The notes beneath the pieces were generated by a model that was not told the DNA's origin, ran no database searches, and saw nothing but the letters and a program-made list of their open reading frames with translations. 64,000 nucleotides of DNA from Candidatus Poribacteria bacterium (GTDB taxonomy: Bacteria; Poribacteria; WGA-4E; GCA-2687025), in NCBI GenBank assembly GCA_018644665.1, contig JABGQA010000114.1, positions 62,001 through 126,000 of the forward strand, given 5' to 3'. A program made the position numbers and the translations under genes. Shown one piece after another: positions 17,553 to 27,000 of the stretch; position 1 is the first letter of the stretch; every line of letters begins with the position of its first letter.

Positions 17553-19208
17553 ATGGTCGACGATGGTCGCGAAGAACACCGCATGCTCATTTTCAGCAAC
17601 GACAGCGAGGCGGTTCAGGAATACCTGATCCGTGACCAACTTCACGGCGTGCCGCTGCACGGATTGCTCGAACGCAAGATGCACGAGCAGTCGTACACGG
17701 TCACGCTGTACGCGATGCTCAAGGACTATGGGCTGACGCCGGTCGTCCGTATCAAGCCTCGCATCCGCTTCCAAAGGTCCAGCTACGACAACCAATCGTC
17801 CAGCGCCCCGCTACGGTACGGCCCCGACGACATCGTCCACTTCGCGGAGTTGAAGCGGGGGTCGGAGCCTACGGAGACGGTCCCAAAGAGCGCGCTGGAG
17901 GAAGTGTTCGGGGACGCCGCGACGATCGACGATCTCTCGGATGACCCCGCGTATCTCCTGGTCGCGCAACGCGACGTGTTCCTGCACCAGCCCCCCTTCA
18001 AGACCAAGACGAAAGTGTTCGGGCATGGTTCGGACATGCGGGGGATTCCGATTGGCAACTTCCTGGAGGCGTTGAACTACCCGGCTCGGGCGGAGAAGCT
18101 GTTCAAGCCGTTCCCGCGCGGCGACGAATTCGCGATGGATGTGCAGGAAGCGCTGGAGCCTTACGGCGGCGCGGAGTTCCAGTTCAGCATCTATTCGCGG
18201 TACGAGCGGCGCGATTGCATCCTTGCGCGGCCCGACGGCGGGGAGTCGGCTCCGTACAGGACGACCTTCGACCCGTGGACGGGACTGGGACACGTGCGGT
18301 TCGACGGCCGCGAGTTCCAATTGCAGATCCTCTCGCACGAACGCGCCACGCGGTGGGAACACAAGATCGTGCTCGAAGAGATGGACCGCGCCACTGCGGA
18401 CATCGTCTCTCAAGAGATCCGCGCGCTCCGTCGCCAGTATCTCATCGGGCGCGTGCTGTCCAAGAGCCAGACTGCGCTCTCGTTGCGGGCGGACGATGTG
18501 GAATCCAGCCTGGGACTGGTGAGAGAATTGCCGGTGGGGTACGGCCTCGAGATCGAGGCTCCCGTGAAGGGGAACCTGTTCGGCAGCATCGACGCGCGCC
18601 GGCGGCTGCGCCGGGTGTTCACATCCAGCGGGCCGTACGACCTGCACCCTCTGAACACGGACATGGTCGAGCGCCACGTTGACGTCGCGTGCGGCGAGAG
18701 TAACGGCATCCAGTACACGTTGGACACCGCCGTGCTGACACAAGGGCCGGCGCCCGAGGAGGTCGCGAGCAACGGCTATCGCATCATCCGTCGACCACGG
18801 GACGAGGGGGCCCTGATGCGATCCGCGCAGGATCTCCGCGACCGCATCCCGCGCTCCGGTTTCGAGCGTTGCTGGAACGAATTCCGCGATGAAGGCGGAT
18901 ACACGGTCGTCGACGGCGCCACCGGCAGGGCGTACGCCGTGTATTACGGAGGCCGTCAGTTGGGGAGCGTCCTCGACCGCAAGGTGTCGACAGGGGATCG
19001 CGCCAACTACCTCGTGGTGAAGTACCTCGGGATGTCGCCCGAGCGTTACGACCGCGCGCCGGTGCTTGCGCGGCAGACGACGAGCGGGAACGTACGCGAC
19101 CGGATACGCAGCGTCGCAGCGGCGATGCGGCTTCAGCGGCGTGAACGAGATATCCTCGGGGAGATGATGGCGCTCATCGCGCACCTCAAGCGCCAGGACG
19201 TGCTCTGA
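17553..19208 (+). CDS. Unknown 551-residue protein at the end of the polyphosphate cluster
   Basis: I do not recognise a family. It is soluble, charged, without signal peptide or membrane segment. A strong GGAGGT at 17539-17544 fixes the ATG at 17553. Several strands read like pieces of triphosphate-tunnel (CYTH/VTC) barrels: PVVRIKPRIRFQRSSYD, IVHFAELKRG, FSIYSRYERRDCIL, YRTTFDPWTGLGHVRF and TRWEHKIVLEEMD. Alternating charged residues, an ELK tripeptide and a TFD motif all occur in VTC-type polyphosphate polymerases. This similarity is by eye and weak. The gene follows the CYTH gene by 43 bp, in the same direction and directly after PPK2 and Ppx, so a part in polyphosphate or nucleotide triphosphate chemistry is plausible. 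The C-terminus is arginine-rich (RLQRRERDILGEMMALIAHL). Confidence 0.72.
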   Translation: MVDDGREEHRMLIFSNDSEAVQEYLIRDQLHGVPLHGLLERKMHEQSYTVTLYAMLKDYGLTPVVRIKPRIRFQRSSYDNQSSSAPLRYGPDDIVHFAELKRGSEPTETVPKSALEEVFGDAATIDDLSDDPAYLLVAQRDVFLHQPPFKTKTKVFGHGSDMRGIPIGNFLEALNYPARAEKLFKPFPRGDEFAMDVQEALEPYGGAEFQFSIYSRYERRDCILARPDGGESAPYRTTFDPWTGLGHVRFDGREFQLQILSHERATRWEHKIVLEEMDRATADIVSQEIRALRRQYLIGRVLSKSQTALSLRADDVESSLGLVRELPVGYGLEIEAPVKGNLFGSIDARRRLRRVFTSSGPYDLHPLNTDMVERHVDVACGESNGIQYTLDTAVLTQGPAPEEVASNGYRIIRRPRDEGALMRSAQDLRDRIPRSGFERCWNEFRDEGGYTVVDGATGRAYAVYYGGRQLGSVLDRKVSTGDRANYLVVKYLGMSPERYDRAPVLARQTTSGNVRDRIRSVAAAMRLQRRERDILGEMMALIAHLKRQDVL

Positions 19209-19214
19209 TACCCG

Positions 19215-19892
19215 CTACGCCAGCTTGCCCGCCCATTCCGACAGCACACGCGCCATCTCGACGAAGACGTCCTCGTCCGTTCCGCGCGTGCGCTTCAGGG
19301 TCTTGAAGCCATGGTCGGCGGTCTGCAGTAAGTGGAGCGTGGCGCGGTCCCCAAGCTCCTCGCACACAGGGCGTAGCAGGTCTACGTCGCCCAAGCCGTC
19401 ACGCGTGCCGGACAAGAACAGCATGGGGACGGTGACGTCCGCCAGGTGCTCGGCGCGCTCCGTTCCCGGCTTGCCCGCCGGGTGGAGAGGGAATGCGAAG
19501 AAGGCGAGTCCAGCTATGCCCTCCAGAGGCTCTTCGGCGGCGGCCATCGACGACATGCGCCCGCTGAATGAATGCCCGCCGACGAGGATGCGCGCTCCGT
19601 CGGCGACGCCGTGGGCCGTCGCGACCGCGGCCCGGATAGTCTCCTGACAGACGGCGTTCGAGTTTCTCCCGCCACCTATCTCGCTGTACGGGAAGTTGTA
19701 TCGCAAGGTGGCTATACCCGCGTCGAAGCACCGCTCGGCGATGGTCTCGGCAGTTCCGCCGCGCATGTTCGCGCTCGCGCCGTGACCCAGGACGAGTAAG
19801 AACTCCACGCCGTCGGGTCGCATGAGCAACGCGGACACCTCGCCCTTTTCCTCAGTGGCGAGAAACCTCAACTCTTCGGCTTCGTACGGCAT
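19215..19892 (-). CDS. Small alpha/beta-hydrolase (KANL3/Tex30-like)
   Basis: A 225-residue alpha/beta-hydrolase-fold protein resembling the KANL3/Tex30 dienelactone-hydrolase-like group. The presumed triad is visible: nucleophile serine in LVGGHSFSGRMSSMAA, aspartate in LFLSGTRDGLGD, and histidine in LLQTADHGFKTLKR. The oxyanion side shows LVLGHGASANMRGG, then ATLRYNFPYSEIGGGR. Substrate unknown. I start at the second of two close ATGs (19892), with AGAAGG seven bases before; the first is at 19898. It is transcribed towards, and ends 6 bp from, the polyphosphate cluster (convergent). A TATAAC hexamer on the minus strand at 19937-19942 could be its -10 element. Confidence 0.82.
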   Translation of the reverse strand: MPYEAEELRFLATEEKGEVSALLMRPDGVEFLLVLGHGASANMRGGTAETIAERCFDAGIATLRYNFPYSEIGGGRNSNAVCQETIRAAVATAHGVADGARILVGGHSFSGRMSSMAAAEEPLEGIAGLAFFAFPLHPAGKPGTERAEHLADVTVPMLFLSGTRDGLGDVDLLRPVCEELGDRATLHLLQTADHGFKTLKRTRGTDEDVFVEMARVLSEWAGKLA

Positions 19893-20277
19893 GTTCATCC
19901 CTTCTGTTTGGCGCCCGGTTCGCACCGCACACTACCGTTATAGGGCCACGAAGCGATGCCACACGCCGTTACGGCCGACGACGCCCAGTGCAGGGCGCGC
20001 TCAGTTGGGCCTGTCCGCTGGGATCAGGCCGACGTCGAATCGCGCTGCCCCGGAACGGCCCGACAGCCGAGCGCGCTCTGGGTCCCATCCGGCGACCATG
20101 AGAACGTGTTGAGGCTATTGGTGGAGGCCCGCCGCGAGCTTTCGCGAACTACATCTCGCGGAACATCTCGTCGGAACAGCAGGAAGTAGTAGAATGCCAA
20201 GTGCGGATGTGTGCGGCTGCCTGACGGGCATTGGACCAAGGCGGGGCTTCGCAAATCATAAGGGGGGTCGGTTAAGG
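19893..20277. other. Divergent intergenic region upstream of the selenoprotein gene
   Basis: About 385 bases separate the hydrolase (minus) from the peroxiredoxin-like gene (plus). TAGAAT at 20190-20195 could be a -10 for the plus gene, and TATAAC at 19937-19942 (minus strand) one for the hydrolase. Neither has a good -35 at the right distance. Frames read through the region on both strands without recognisable motifs. No RNA gene seen. Confidence 0.35.
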
Positions 20278-21150
20278 ATGCGTCTGTTCTTGCGGCTGCT
20301 GCTCGTCCTCTCCGCGGTGGGGTGGTTCGTTGCGTGTAGCTCGGACTCCGAGATGCCCCTCGATGGCGAACCGGACGACACGACAATGTACGCCGAGGTC
20401 TCTGGGTCAGTCGTTGCCGCCGAGGGCGGCGCGGTGGCCCGTGCTTCGGTGCAGTTGATCTCCTCTGCCGAGACTCTCGCTACCACCACCGGGCCCGACG
20501 GCGGGTTCGTGTTCGCCAAGGTATCGGCGCCGGGCGCGTGGACGCTCAAAGTTGTCGCGGAGAGGTTCGAGACGTTCACGCAGGCCCTGGACGATCTCGG
20601 CCTCGGCGAAGCTCGCGAGATCGACGTTACGCTCGTTCCGGTACCCGTTGAGCAACCAGATGACCCGGGCCCTGCTATCGAAACCGGGTCCGACGTCGGC
20701 CAGATGGCTCCGGAGTTCGCCCTGCCCGATATCGACGGCAACCTCGTTACGCTGTCGAGCTACCGCGGCAAGAGTCATGTCCTCGTGGCGTTTCACCGGG
20801 GCGTCTTCTGACCCGTGTGTCCTGCGCAGCTGGGTCAGCTGCTAACTCCGCACTACGACGAAGTGAAGGCATTTGACGGGGAAATCCTTGCGCTGAGCCA
20901 CGAGACCGTGGCGAACAATCAGGCGCTAACGGACAAGCATGGCGTGCCGTTCCCGATGCTGTCGGACACCGCGCGCCAGTCGATCCGAGATTACGACACC
21001 GCCGACCCGTTGCTTGGGATCGCGAAGATCGCCTTCTTCCTCGTTGACCAGGACGGCATCATCCGCTGGAAGTCGACAGACCACTCGAACGTCGATCCGA
21101 ACGACCTGCCTGAGTGGGAAGCGATTCAGCAGGCGTTCGAGGAGCTATAG
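20278..21150 (+). CDS. Selenocysteine-containing peroxiredoxin-like lipoprotein (UGA at 20809-20811)
   Basis: The frame from ATG 20278 (AAGG just upstream) reaches a TGA at 20809-20811 and continues in the same frame to 21150, for 290 residues in total. The leader LLLVLSAVGWFVAC is lipoprotein-like (Cys21). Next comes a carboxypeptidase-regulatory-like beta domain (about 40-120, AEVSGSVVAAEGG to DVTLVPV). An AhpC/TSA thioredoxin-fold domain begins at VGQMAPEFALPDIDGNLVTL. Its active site reads VLVAFHRGVF-[TGA]-PVCPAQL, where relatives have FYRGxWCPxC. The stop thus sits exactly at the peroxidatic cysteine, giving U-P-V-C. The domain is intact beyond it (MLSDTARQSIRDYD, AFFLVDQDGIIRWK). A hairpin follows the TGA as in bacterial SECIS elements. 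Likely role: thiol-dependent peroxide reduction at the cell envelope. A nonsense mutation is the alternative, but the position argues strongly for selenocysteine. Confidence 0.88.
20812..20842 (+). promoter_or_regulatory. Putative bacterial SECIS element directly downstream of the Sec UGA
   Basis: Fourteen bases after the TGA, positions 20826-20832 (GCAGCTG) pair perfectly with 20836-20842 (CAGCTGC), leaving loop GGT at 20833-20835, or a GGGTC-containing loop if the closing pairs open. Bacterial SECIS hairpins lie within the coding sequence just after UGA and carry a guanine at the start of a small apical loop. E. coli fdhF has a comparable GGUC loop. The element would recruit SelB with Sec-tRNA. 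Confidence 0.72.
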
Positions 21151-21156
21151 CCGGGA

Positions 21157-21187
21157 CAGGAACCGCGCTATGCCTCTGCGGTTCCTG
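21157..21187. terminator. Hairpin between convergent genes, possible bidirectional terminator
   Basis: A perfect 10-bp inverted repeat, CAGGAACCGC (21157-21166) and GCGGTTCCTG (21178-21187), with an 11-base loop, lies 6 bp after the selenoprotein stop and before the end of the convergent repeat-protein gene. No T-run follows on either strand, so it is not a classical intrinsic terminator, but position and stem strength suggest transcript termination or 3'-end protection. Confidence 0.5.
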
Positions 21188-21233
21188 CGAATGCAGACCC
21201 GAGAGTGGATAGCCGCGGACCGATGGCGTCAGG

Positions 21234-21758
21234 CTAGCTCGACCCACGGTCAAGCGTAGGGGTGAAGAGCGTGGGACACCAACGGCGGAAGAACCACGCC
21301 GCGCCCCAATCTCGCCGGTCAGGGGACAGGACGTATTGCCCGCGTCCCATGAAGCGTCCAAGCGCGTAGAAGCCGTACGCGCGCGACCCGATGGCGACAA
21401 GGCCGAAGGCGTCGCGCCCGCCGATGGCGACGACACCGAACGAATTCACGCCACCAATGGCTAGCAGCCCGCAGCCGTTGACGCCGCCCACCGACACGAC
21501 GCCCAGCGAGTTCACGCCACCGGCGACGAGGACGCCCAACGCGTTGATCCCACCGACAGCGAGGATGCCGACGGCGTTTATGCCGACCGCGATGGGGCCG
21601 ACAGCGTTGAAGTCGACGTGCAAGAGCCCAGTCGCGTGACCGGCGAAGAGCGTGGCGGCGGCGATCGCGGCGGCCCCGACGGCCGGCAGACCGAGAACGC
21701 CCTTTCGCGTCACCCCCCACGGCACGCGGTCGAACAGCACTTTACCGATGTTCTGCAC
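21234..21758 (-). CDS. Glycine-rich 11-residue repeat protein
   Basis: A 174-residue protein that begins with GTG at 21758. The centre consists of about eight consecutive units of 10-11 residues with the pattern N-A-x-G-x-x-A-ϕ-G-G-ϕ: NAVGPIAVGI, NAVGILAVGGI, NALGVLVAGGV, NSLGVVSVGGV, NGCGLLAIGGV, NSFGVVAIGGR, DAFGLVAIGS and RAYGFYALGR. One hydrophobic segment (GLPAVGAAAIAAATLFAGHA) precedes the repeats, and an aromatic tail follows (WGAAWFFRRWCPTLF). The regular spacing implies a stacked solenoid or a glycine-zipper membrane structure. Similar proteins occur in diverse bacteria without known function. It is divergent from the response-regulator pseudogene. Confidence 0.7.
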   Translation of the reverse strand: MQNIGKVLFDRVPWGVTRKGVLGLPAVGAAAIAAATLFAGHATGLLHVDFNAVGPIAVGINAVGILAVGGINALGVLVAGGVNSLGVVSVGGVNGCGLLAIGGVNSFGVVAIGGRDAFGLVAIGSRAYGFYALGRFMGRGQYVLSPDRRDWGAAWFFRRWCPTLFTPTLDRGSS

Positions 21759-21899
21759 AGTCGCGTCTCCAGTGTCGCGTCTGTGGGGATGATGGACCAG
21801 GGCCCATCGGCATGCAAATCGCTGCCGCATCGGCAGCCGATCGACCTGCGACTCGGAACGCGCTCCGCCGAGCCAACAATGCGCCGCCCGTGACCGGCA

Positions 21900-22670
21900 A
21901 CGAGTCGCGTACGACGGCCGCGTCGCCGGCATCCGCGTTCAGACGGAACAGCACCCCCTCGATCGTGAGCCTGATATGACGGTTGTTGCCCAAACGGAAG
22001 ACGGTCTTGGGGCGGTGCGTTTGGTGGAATGCCTCGCCCCCGATGTGCTACTCCTTGGTGTAGGGTTACCGGACCTCGACGGCGTGGAGGTCCTGGAACG
22101 CCTTCGCCATCGTGGGAGCCACACGAAGGCGCTGGTCGTCACCATGCATCGTGGCATCGGCATCCTACGCAGCGGATGCACGCCGGCGCGAGCGGGTACG
22201 TCACCAAGGGCGCGGTAGGTGACGAACTCGTGCGAGGCATCCGAGCCGTGCTCGCGGGTGAGACGTTCGTGGACGCGGCCCTCGCACAGGAAGCCGTCAA
22301 GCGCCTTGTCACCGGCATGCCCGTGAACGCCCCTGCTTCGCCGTCGACGCCGTTGAGCGCGCGGGAACTCGACGTACTGCGATGGATCGTGTAGCGATAC
22401 GCCAACAAGGAAGCGGCCGAGCACCTTGGCCTTTCCACCAAGACAGTCGATACCTACACGCAACGCATGGCGCAGGAACTCGGACTGCGGACGCGGGCGG
22501 GTCTCGTCGCCTACGCGCGTCAAACGGGCATACTGGGAGACGGCTACACGCCTGACCCGGGAGCGGGTGACCGTTGGAGGCGCCCCGCAGCTCGCTCGCC
22601 GCGACCCGTCCGCGTGAGGCACGAACGCCGCTGTCGTCGATTCGAGGAGGCGGGGCTGGTTACTTCATGA
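21900..22670 (+). pseudogene. Degraded NarL/LuxR-type response regulator
   Basis: Pieces of a two-domain response regulator are spread over two frames. The receiver part reads EPDMTVVAQTEDG, then APDVLLLGVGLPDLDGVEVL, where the expected phospho-acceptor aspartate (LLD) is glycine (GGT). The first acidic residues of the receiver are not recognisable. Between about 22155 and 22180 the frame shifts, and the protein continues as MHAGASGYVTKGAVGDELVR to LSARELDVLRWIV. A TAG at 22392-22394 then interrupts the DNA-binding domain, which resumes in frame as RYANKEAAEHLGLSTKTVDT. Its final TGA (22668-22670) overlaps the kinase start as ATGA. Several independent lesions argue for a true pseudogene rather than one sequencing error. 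Confidence 0.8.
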
Positions 22671-23716
22671 ACCGTGCAACTCGCGGGTCTCAGGCCGCGC
22701 CTGAACACATGGACGGGCCAATCGAGGTCGAGCGGCCATGGCCCGTCATCCCTCCCATCGTCGCGCTGGCTGTATTGATAGTCTTAGCGGCCCTGGCCTC
22801 GGTCGCCGACGTGTACGAGCGCGTCGCCGTGTGGACCCGCGCGCACGAGCATTGGGAGTTGGATGAACTGGTCATCACCTTGGCGCTCTGGCTGCCGGCC
22901 TTCCTGGCGTACACGTATCTGCACATGAGGCGTAGGCGGTATCTCCGCGCGTACAACAGCCTGCTCGAACAACGCGTCGAGAGCCGCACGGCCGACCTCT
23001 CGCACGCAAATGCGATGCTGAGTCAGGCGCGTGGAGAGCGCTCCCAACTGCTTCAGCAAATCCTGGCGGCACAGGAAATGGAGCGCGCGCGCCTCTCCCG
23101 CGAACTCCACGACCAGTTGGGTCAGGTCCTCAGCTATATGCTGGTCGGCCTCCGCCTGACCAAGGACGAGGACATTTCGGCGAAAGCAGCCGAACACATA
23201 TCGAAGCTGTCGGACCTGACGAGGGAGGCCCTCGAGGACGTTCGCTCGCTGGCCGTCGACCTCCATCCGGCCTCGCTTGAGCACCTGGGGCTCGTCGAGG
23301 CCATCGAGCAGGAAGTCCGCCGGATCGCCGCGGACCTCCCGCTCGACATCGAGGTCTGCGTAGGCGAGCCTCGCGACTTCCCGGTCGGGCCGGCCGTACA
23401 GATCACGCTCTACCGAGTCACGCTGGCCGCGTTCGCCAACATCGTACGGCACGCGGACGCGCACAACGTCCGCATATCGATCCAACACGAAGACGACCGC
23501 ATCCGACTCGACATCGAGGACGACGGCGTCGGGTTCGATGTCGAATCCACGATGCGCGGCGCCGTCGAGGACCGGTTCGGACTCCTGGCGATGGAGGAGC
23601 GGATGGAGGCCGTCGGAGGCACGATCGCCGTTCACTCGCGTCCGGGCCACGGGGCCACGGTGTCCCTCGAGACGCCCGCGGGAACCGTGGACTCGGCCGA
23701 TGAGCACGCCACATAG
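22667..23716 (+). CDS. NarX/DesK-type sensor histidine kinase (HisKA_3)
   Basis: A 349-residue membrane histidine kinase. Two hydrophobic segments (PIVALAVLIVLAALASVADV and LVITLALWLPAFLAYTYLHM) flank a short extracytoplasmic loop of about 25 residues. A coiled coil follows (EQRVESRTADLSHANAMLSQ). The HisKA_3 dimerisation domain carries the phospho-acceptor histidine in ERARLSRELHDQLGQVLSYM. The ATPase domain has the N box (IVRHADAHNVRI), G1 (DIEDDGVGFD) and RFGLLAMEERMEAVGG. The start at 22667 overlaps the pseudogene stop as ATGA, a coupling signature of a former kinase-regulator operon. The kinase looks intact although its adjacent regulator is dead, so it may signal to another regulator or be on its way to loss. 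Confidence 0.9.
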   Translation: MNRATRGSQAAPEHMDGPIEVERPWPVIPPIVALAVLIVLAALASVADVYERVAVWTRAHEHWELDELVITLALWLPAFLAYTYLHMRRRRYLRAYNSLLEQRVESRTADLSHANAMLSQARGERSQLLQQILAAQEMERARLSRELHDQLGQVLSYMLVGLRLTKDEDISAKAAEHISKLSDLTREALEDVRSLAVDLHPASLEHLGLVEAIEQEVRRIAADLPLDIEVCVGEPRDFPVGPAVQITLYRVTLAAFANIVRHADAHNVRISIQHEDDRIRLDIEDDGVGFDVESTMRGAVEDRFGLLAMEERMEAVGGTIAVHSRPGHGATVSLETPAGTVDSADEHAT

Positions 23717-24088
23717 ACCTGGCCTCGCCCACGTAAGACGCGCATGCCTACGTCCTGAGCGGTCGTCACGGACACGGGCCTGTCGGCCGTAGCCGCGTGC
23801 GCGTGGAACCGATGAATCACACTCTTGCCGGGCAGGATGGAGCGCTGGTTGTGGCGTCAAGCCACGGTCGTGCGGCCGCAGGCGCCGCAACCCGTGGGTG
23901 ACGTGGGCATGCCCGTGAATGCCCGCCGCTGGACGCCATCCGGCTCAGTCGATAGAATGCGGGGTGCAGGGCGAAGGAGCGATCGCCCCGACAAGGTCGG
24001 CGCTGACGCGCCTCGGATCGTGCGGCTCCGTGTGGATGGCGTCAGCTCGCAGGAATCCTGTGGCCGATCACCGGTAGGAGGGTTGTGC
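23717..24088. other. Intergenic region upstream of the PQQ-propeller lipoprotein gene
   Basis: About 370 bases without a convincing gene. The downstream gene's frame is open back to 23825, but that stretch is arginine- and glycine-rich and lacks a signal peptide, while a strong ribosome site and leader appear at 24075-24089. A candidate promoter within it is listed separately. Confidence 0.45.
23930..23958 (+). promoter_or_regulatory. Candidate sigma-70-type promoter
   Basis: TGGACG at 23930-23935 (four of six consensus -35 bases) and TAGAAT at 23953-23958 (five of six for -10) are separated by exactly 17 bp and precede the lipoprotein gene by 130 bases. Found by eye in GC-rich DNA, so only suggestive. 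Confidence 0.3.
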
Positions 24089-27000
24089 ATGCGTCGTGTG
24101 GTCAATTCGTGCGCTTTGGCGATGGTCGTCTCCTGCCTGGTGATGTTGTATGGCTGCGCCGAGCCCGTCGTCGAAGGTGGAGACTGGCCCATGTGGCGGT
24201 ACGGCGCCAACCGAGTCGCCGCGACCCCACACGGCCTGCCGGACCAGCTCCACCTGCAGTGGGTCCACCACTACACACCGCAGAAGCCCACGTGGGACGA
24301 CCCGCTGAACCAGGATCTCATGCAGTTCGGCAAGGTCCGCGAGCCCGTAGTCGTGGGCGGACTGCTCTACCTCGCCTCAAGCGTGAACGACCGCGTCGAC
24401 GCGCTCGACGTTCGCACCGGCAAGACGCGATGGTCCTTCTACACGAACGGCCCCGTTCGATTGCCCCCCGTCGCCGAGGACGGGCGCGTGTACGTCGTCT
24501 CCGATGACGGCTACCTCTACTGCCTAGACGGCCGGAGCGGGGACCTCGTGTGGAAGTTCCTCGGTGCTCCGTCCGAGCGCCGCATCATCGGCAACGAGCG
24601 GCTGATATCTAGCTGGCCCGCCCGCGGCGGACCCGTGTTGGCAGACGACGTCGTCTACTTCGCGGCCGGGATCTGGCCGTTCATGGGCGTGTTCATCTAC
24701 GCTGTGGACGCGACCACGGGCGAGGAAGTCTGGCGCAGCGACAACACCGGCTCGAAGCACATGATCCAGCCGCACAACGCGCCCTCCTTCGGAGGCGTGG
24801 CGCCGCAGGGGGCTCTCGTCGTCCAGGGCGACAAGCTGCTGGTGCCCGGCGGCCGCTCCGTCCCCGCCGTCTTCGACAGACACACGGGCGTGATGGAGTA
24901 CTACCACCTTTCGAAGTATCCCGGCGGAGCGTTCACCTGCGCTCTCGGGGACTTCTTCGTCAACTACCATCGCGACCTCTCGACCACGCTGTTCGATCTG
25001 AATACCGGCAACTTCGTGCTCACCAGCTTCGGGAACGTCCCGGTGATGACCGACGAGGCGCTCTACTGCATGGGCGATATCGTCAAGGCGTTCGATTACG
25101 CCAACCTCCGACTCGAATCGCATCAGGAAGAAGTGATCGACAAGGACACGCGGGAGGCCAAGACGGTCACCAAGGAGGAGTGGAAGCTCGACCCACTCTG
25201 GGAATACGAAATCGACGCCACGGGCGACCTCATCAAGGCCGGCGGACGTCTCTATGCCGGGGGCGCCGGCGTCGTGTCCGCTCTGAGCATCCCAACCGCT
25301 GGGCAGACGCCCGCGCAGGCCCCGGAAGTGTCTTGGACCGCAGAGGTCGACGGCTCCGTCGCGCGCCTCGTCGCTGCCAGCAACATGCTCTTCGTAGCCA
25401 CGCTCGAAGGCTCCCTGTACGCGTTCGGCGAACGGACGGGCGTCGCCAAGGTATACGGGTCGCCCAACGCGCCCGAGCCGCAGGTCGCGGCCGGTGACCG
25501 CGCGCTCGCAGACTCCGTCCTCGAGACGACCGGCATTCGAGGCGGCTACGCGATGTACTACGGCGCCCGTGACGCCGCGCTGCCCGAGGCGCTCGTACGT
25601 GGTTCCGACCTCCGCGTGTCGGTCGTCGAGCCAGACGCGGCCAAGGCGAGCCGTTTCCGTCGAGCCTGGGACGACGCCGGCATCTACGGGTTGCGTCTGT
25701 CCGTCCAGCAGGCGGACCCGACTGAGGCGCCGACTCCCTCGTACATGTCCTCGCTCACCGTCGTGGACGAGGCCGCCGCCTCCTACGCCAGCGACGAGGG
25801 ATTCCTGCGCACCGTCTTCGAGAGTCTGAGACCGTATGGCGGCGTCGCGCTGTTCCGCTCCGCGCAGACGACCTCGCCGGGTCTCGCGCAGACCATCGCG
25901 TCGCTCGATTTGCCGAATGCCGAGGTACGGGCGGACGGCGCGGACCTCCTCCTCGTACGCGAAGGCGCGCTCCCCGGGTCCGACGACTGGACACACCAAT
26001 ACGGCGACATCGCCCAGACGATCAAATCCGACGATACCCGGGTGAAGCTACCGTTGGGCGTGCTCTGGTTCGGAGGCAGCTCCAATGCCGATGTCCTGCC
26101 ACGCCACGGCCACGGCCCGCCCGAGCAGGTCATTGGCGGCCGCATGTTCATCGAGGGCATGGGCGTCATGAACGCCCGCGACGTCTACACCGGACGCGTG
26201 CTTTGGAAGCGTGATCTGCCGGGGCTCGGCGAGGGCGTCTACTGGGACGACACGTACATAGCCGACCCGCTCACCCTCAAGTACGGACAGCTCCACATAC
26301 CCGGGGCCAACGCCCGTGGCGCGAACTACGTAGCCACCGAGGACAAGGTGTACATCGCCTTCGGCCGCGAATGCCTCGTCCTCGACGCCGAGACGGGGAA
26401 CGACGTCGCCCGCTTCGTACTACCCACGCGCGACGGCGCTACCGAGCCCCCCGAGTGGGGATATATCGGCGTTCACGAAGACCTGCTGATCGCGGGTTCC
26501 GACTTCGTCAAGTACGGCGAGATGACCGGCCCGGACCCCGACAACACGGAGGAGCGGCGGAAGTACTGGTACGACTACGACACGACGTCCAGTCAGGGAC
26601 TCGTCGTCATGGACCGCCAGAGCGGAGACGTGCTTTGGGAGCACGAGTCCCGACTCGGTCTACGCCACAGCGGGATAGTCGTTGGCGCGGGCAAGCTGTT
26701 CTGCGTCGACCAGATGCCTCCGCGCGTGCGGAAGCTCCTGAAGGACAAGGGCATCCCGGTGAGCGGCGATCCCGCCATTCTCGCCTTCGACGTGCGCACG
26801 GGCGTACCGGCGTGGAGCGTCGACGAGGGCATCTTCGGCACATGGTTGAGCTATGCCGGTGAGCAGGACATCCTGCTACAGGCTGGCAGGCCCTCGCGCG
26901 ACATGCTGCGTGACGAGCCGAACAACCGCATGTCCGCGTACCGCGGCGCCAGCGGCGACATCCTGTGGGACGAGGAGATCTCCTACGGCGAGCCGTGCAT

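Noticed and set aside
20194..20811. Two separate genes, one ending at 20811 and another starting with GTG at 20815
   Set aside because: The two halves make one peroxiredoxin domain in a single frame, and the stop falls on the catalytic cysteine position, so I treat them as one selenoprotein.
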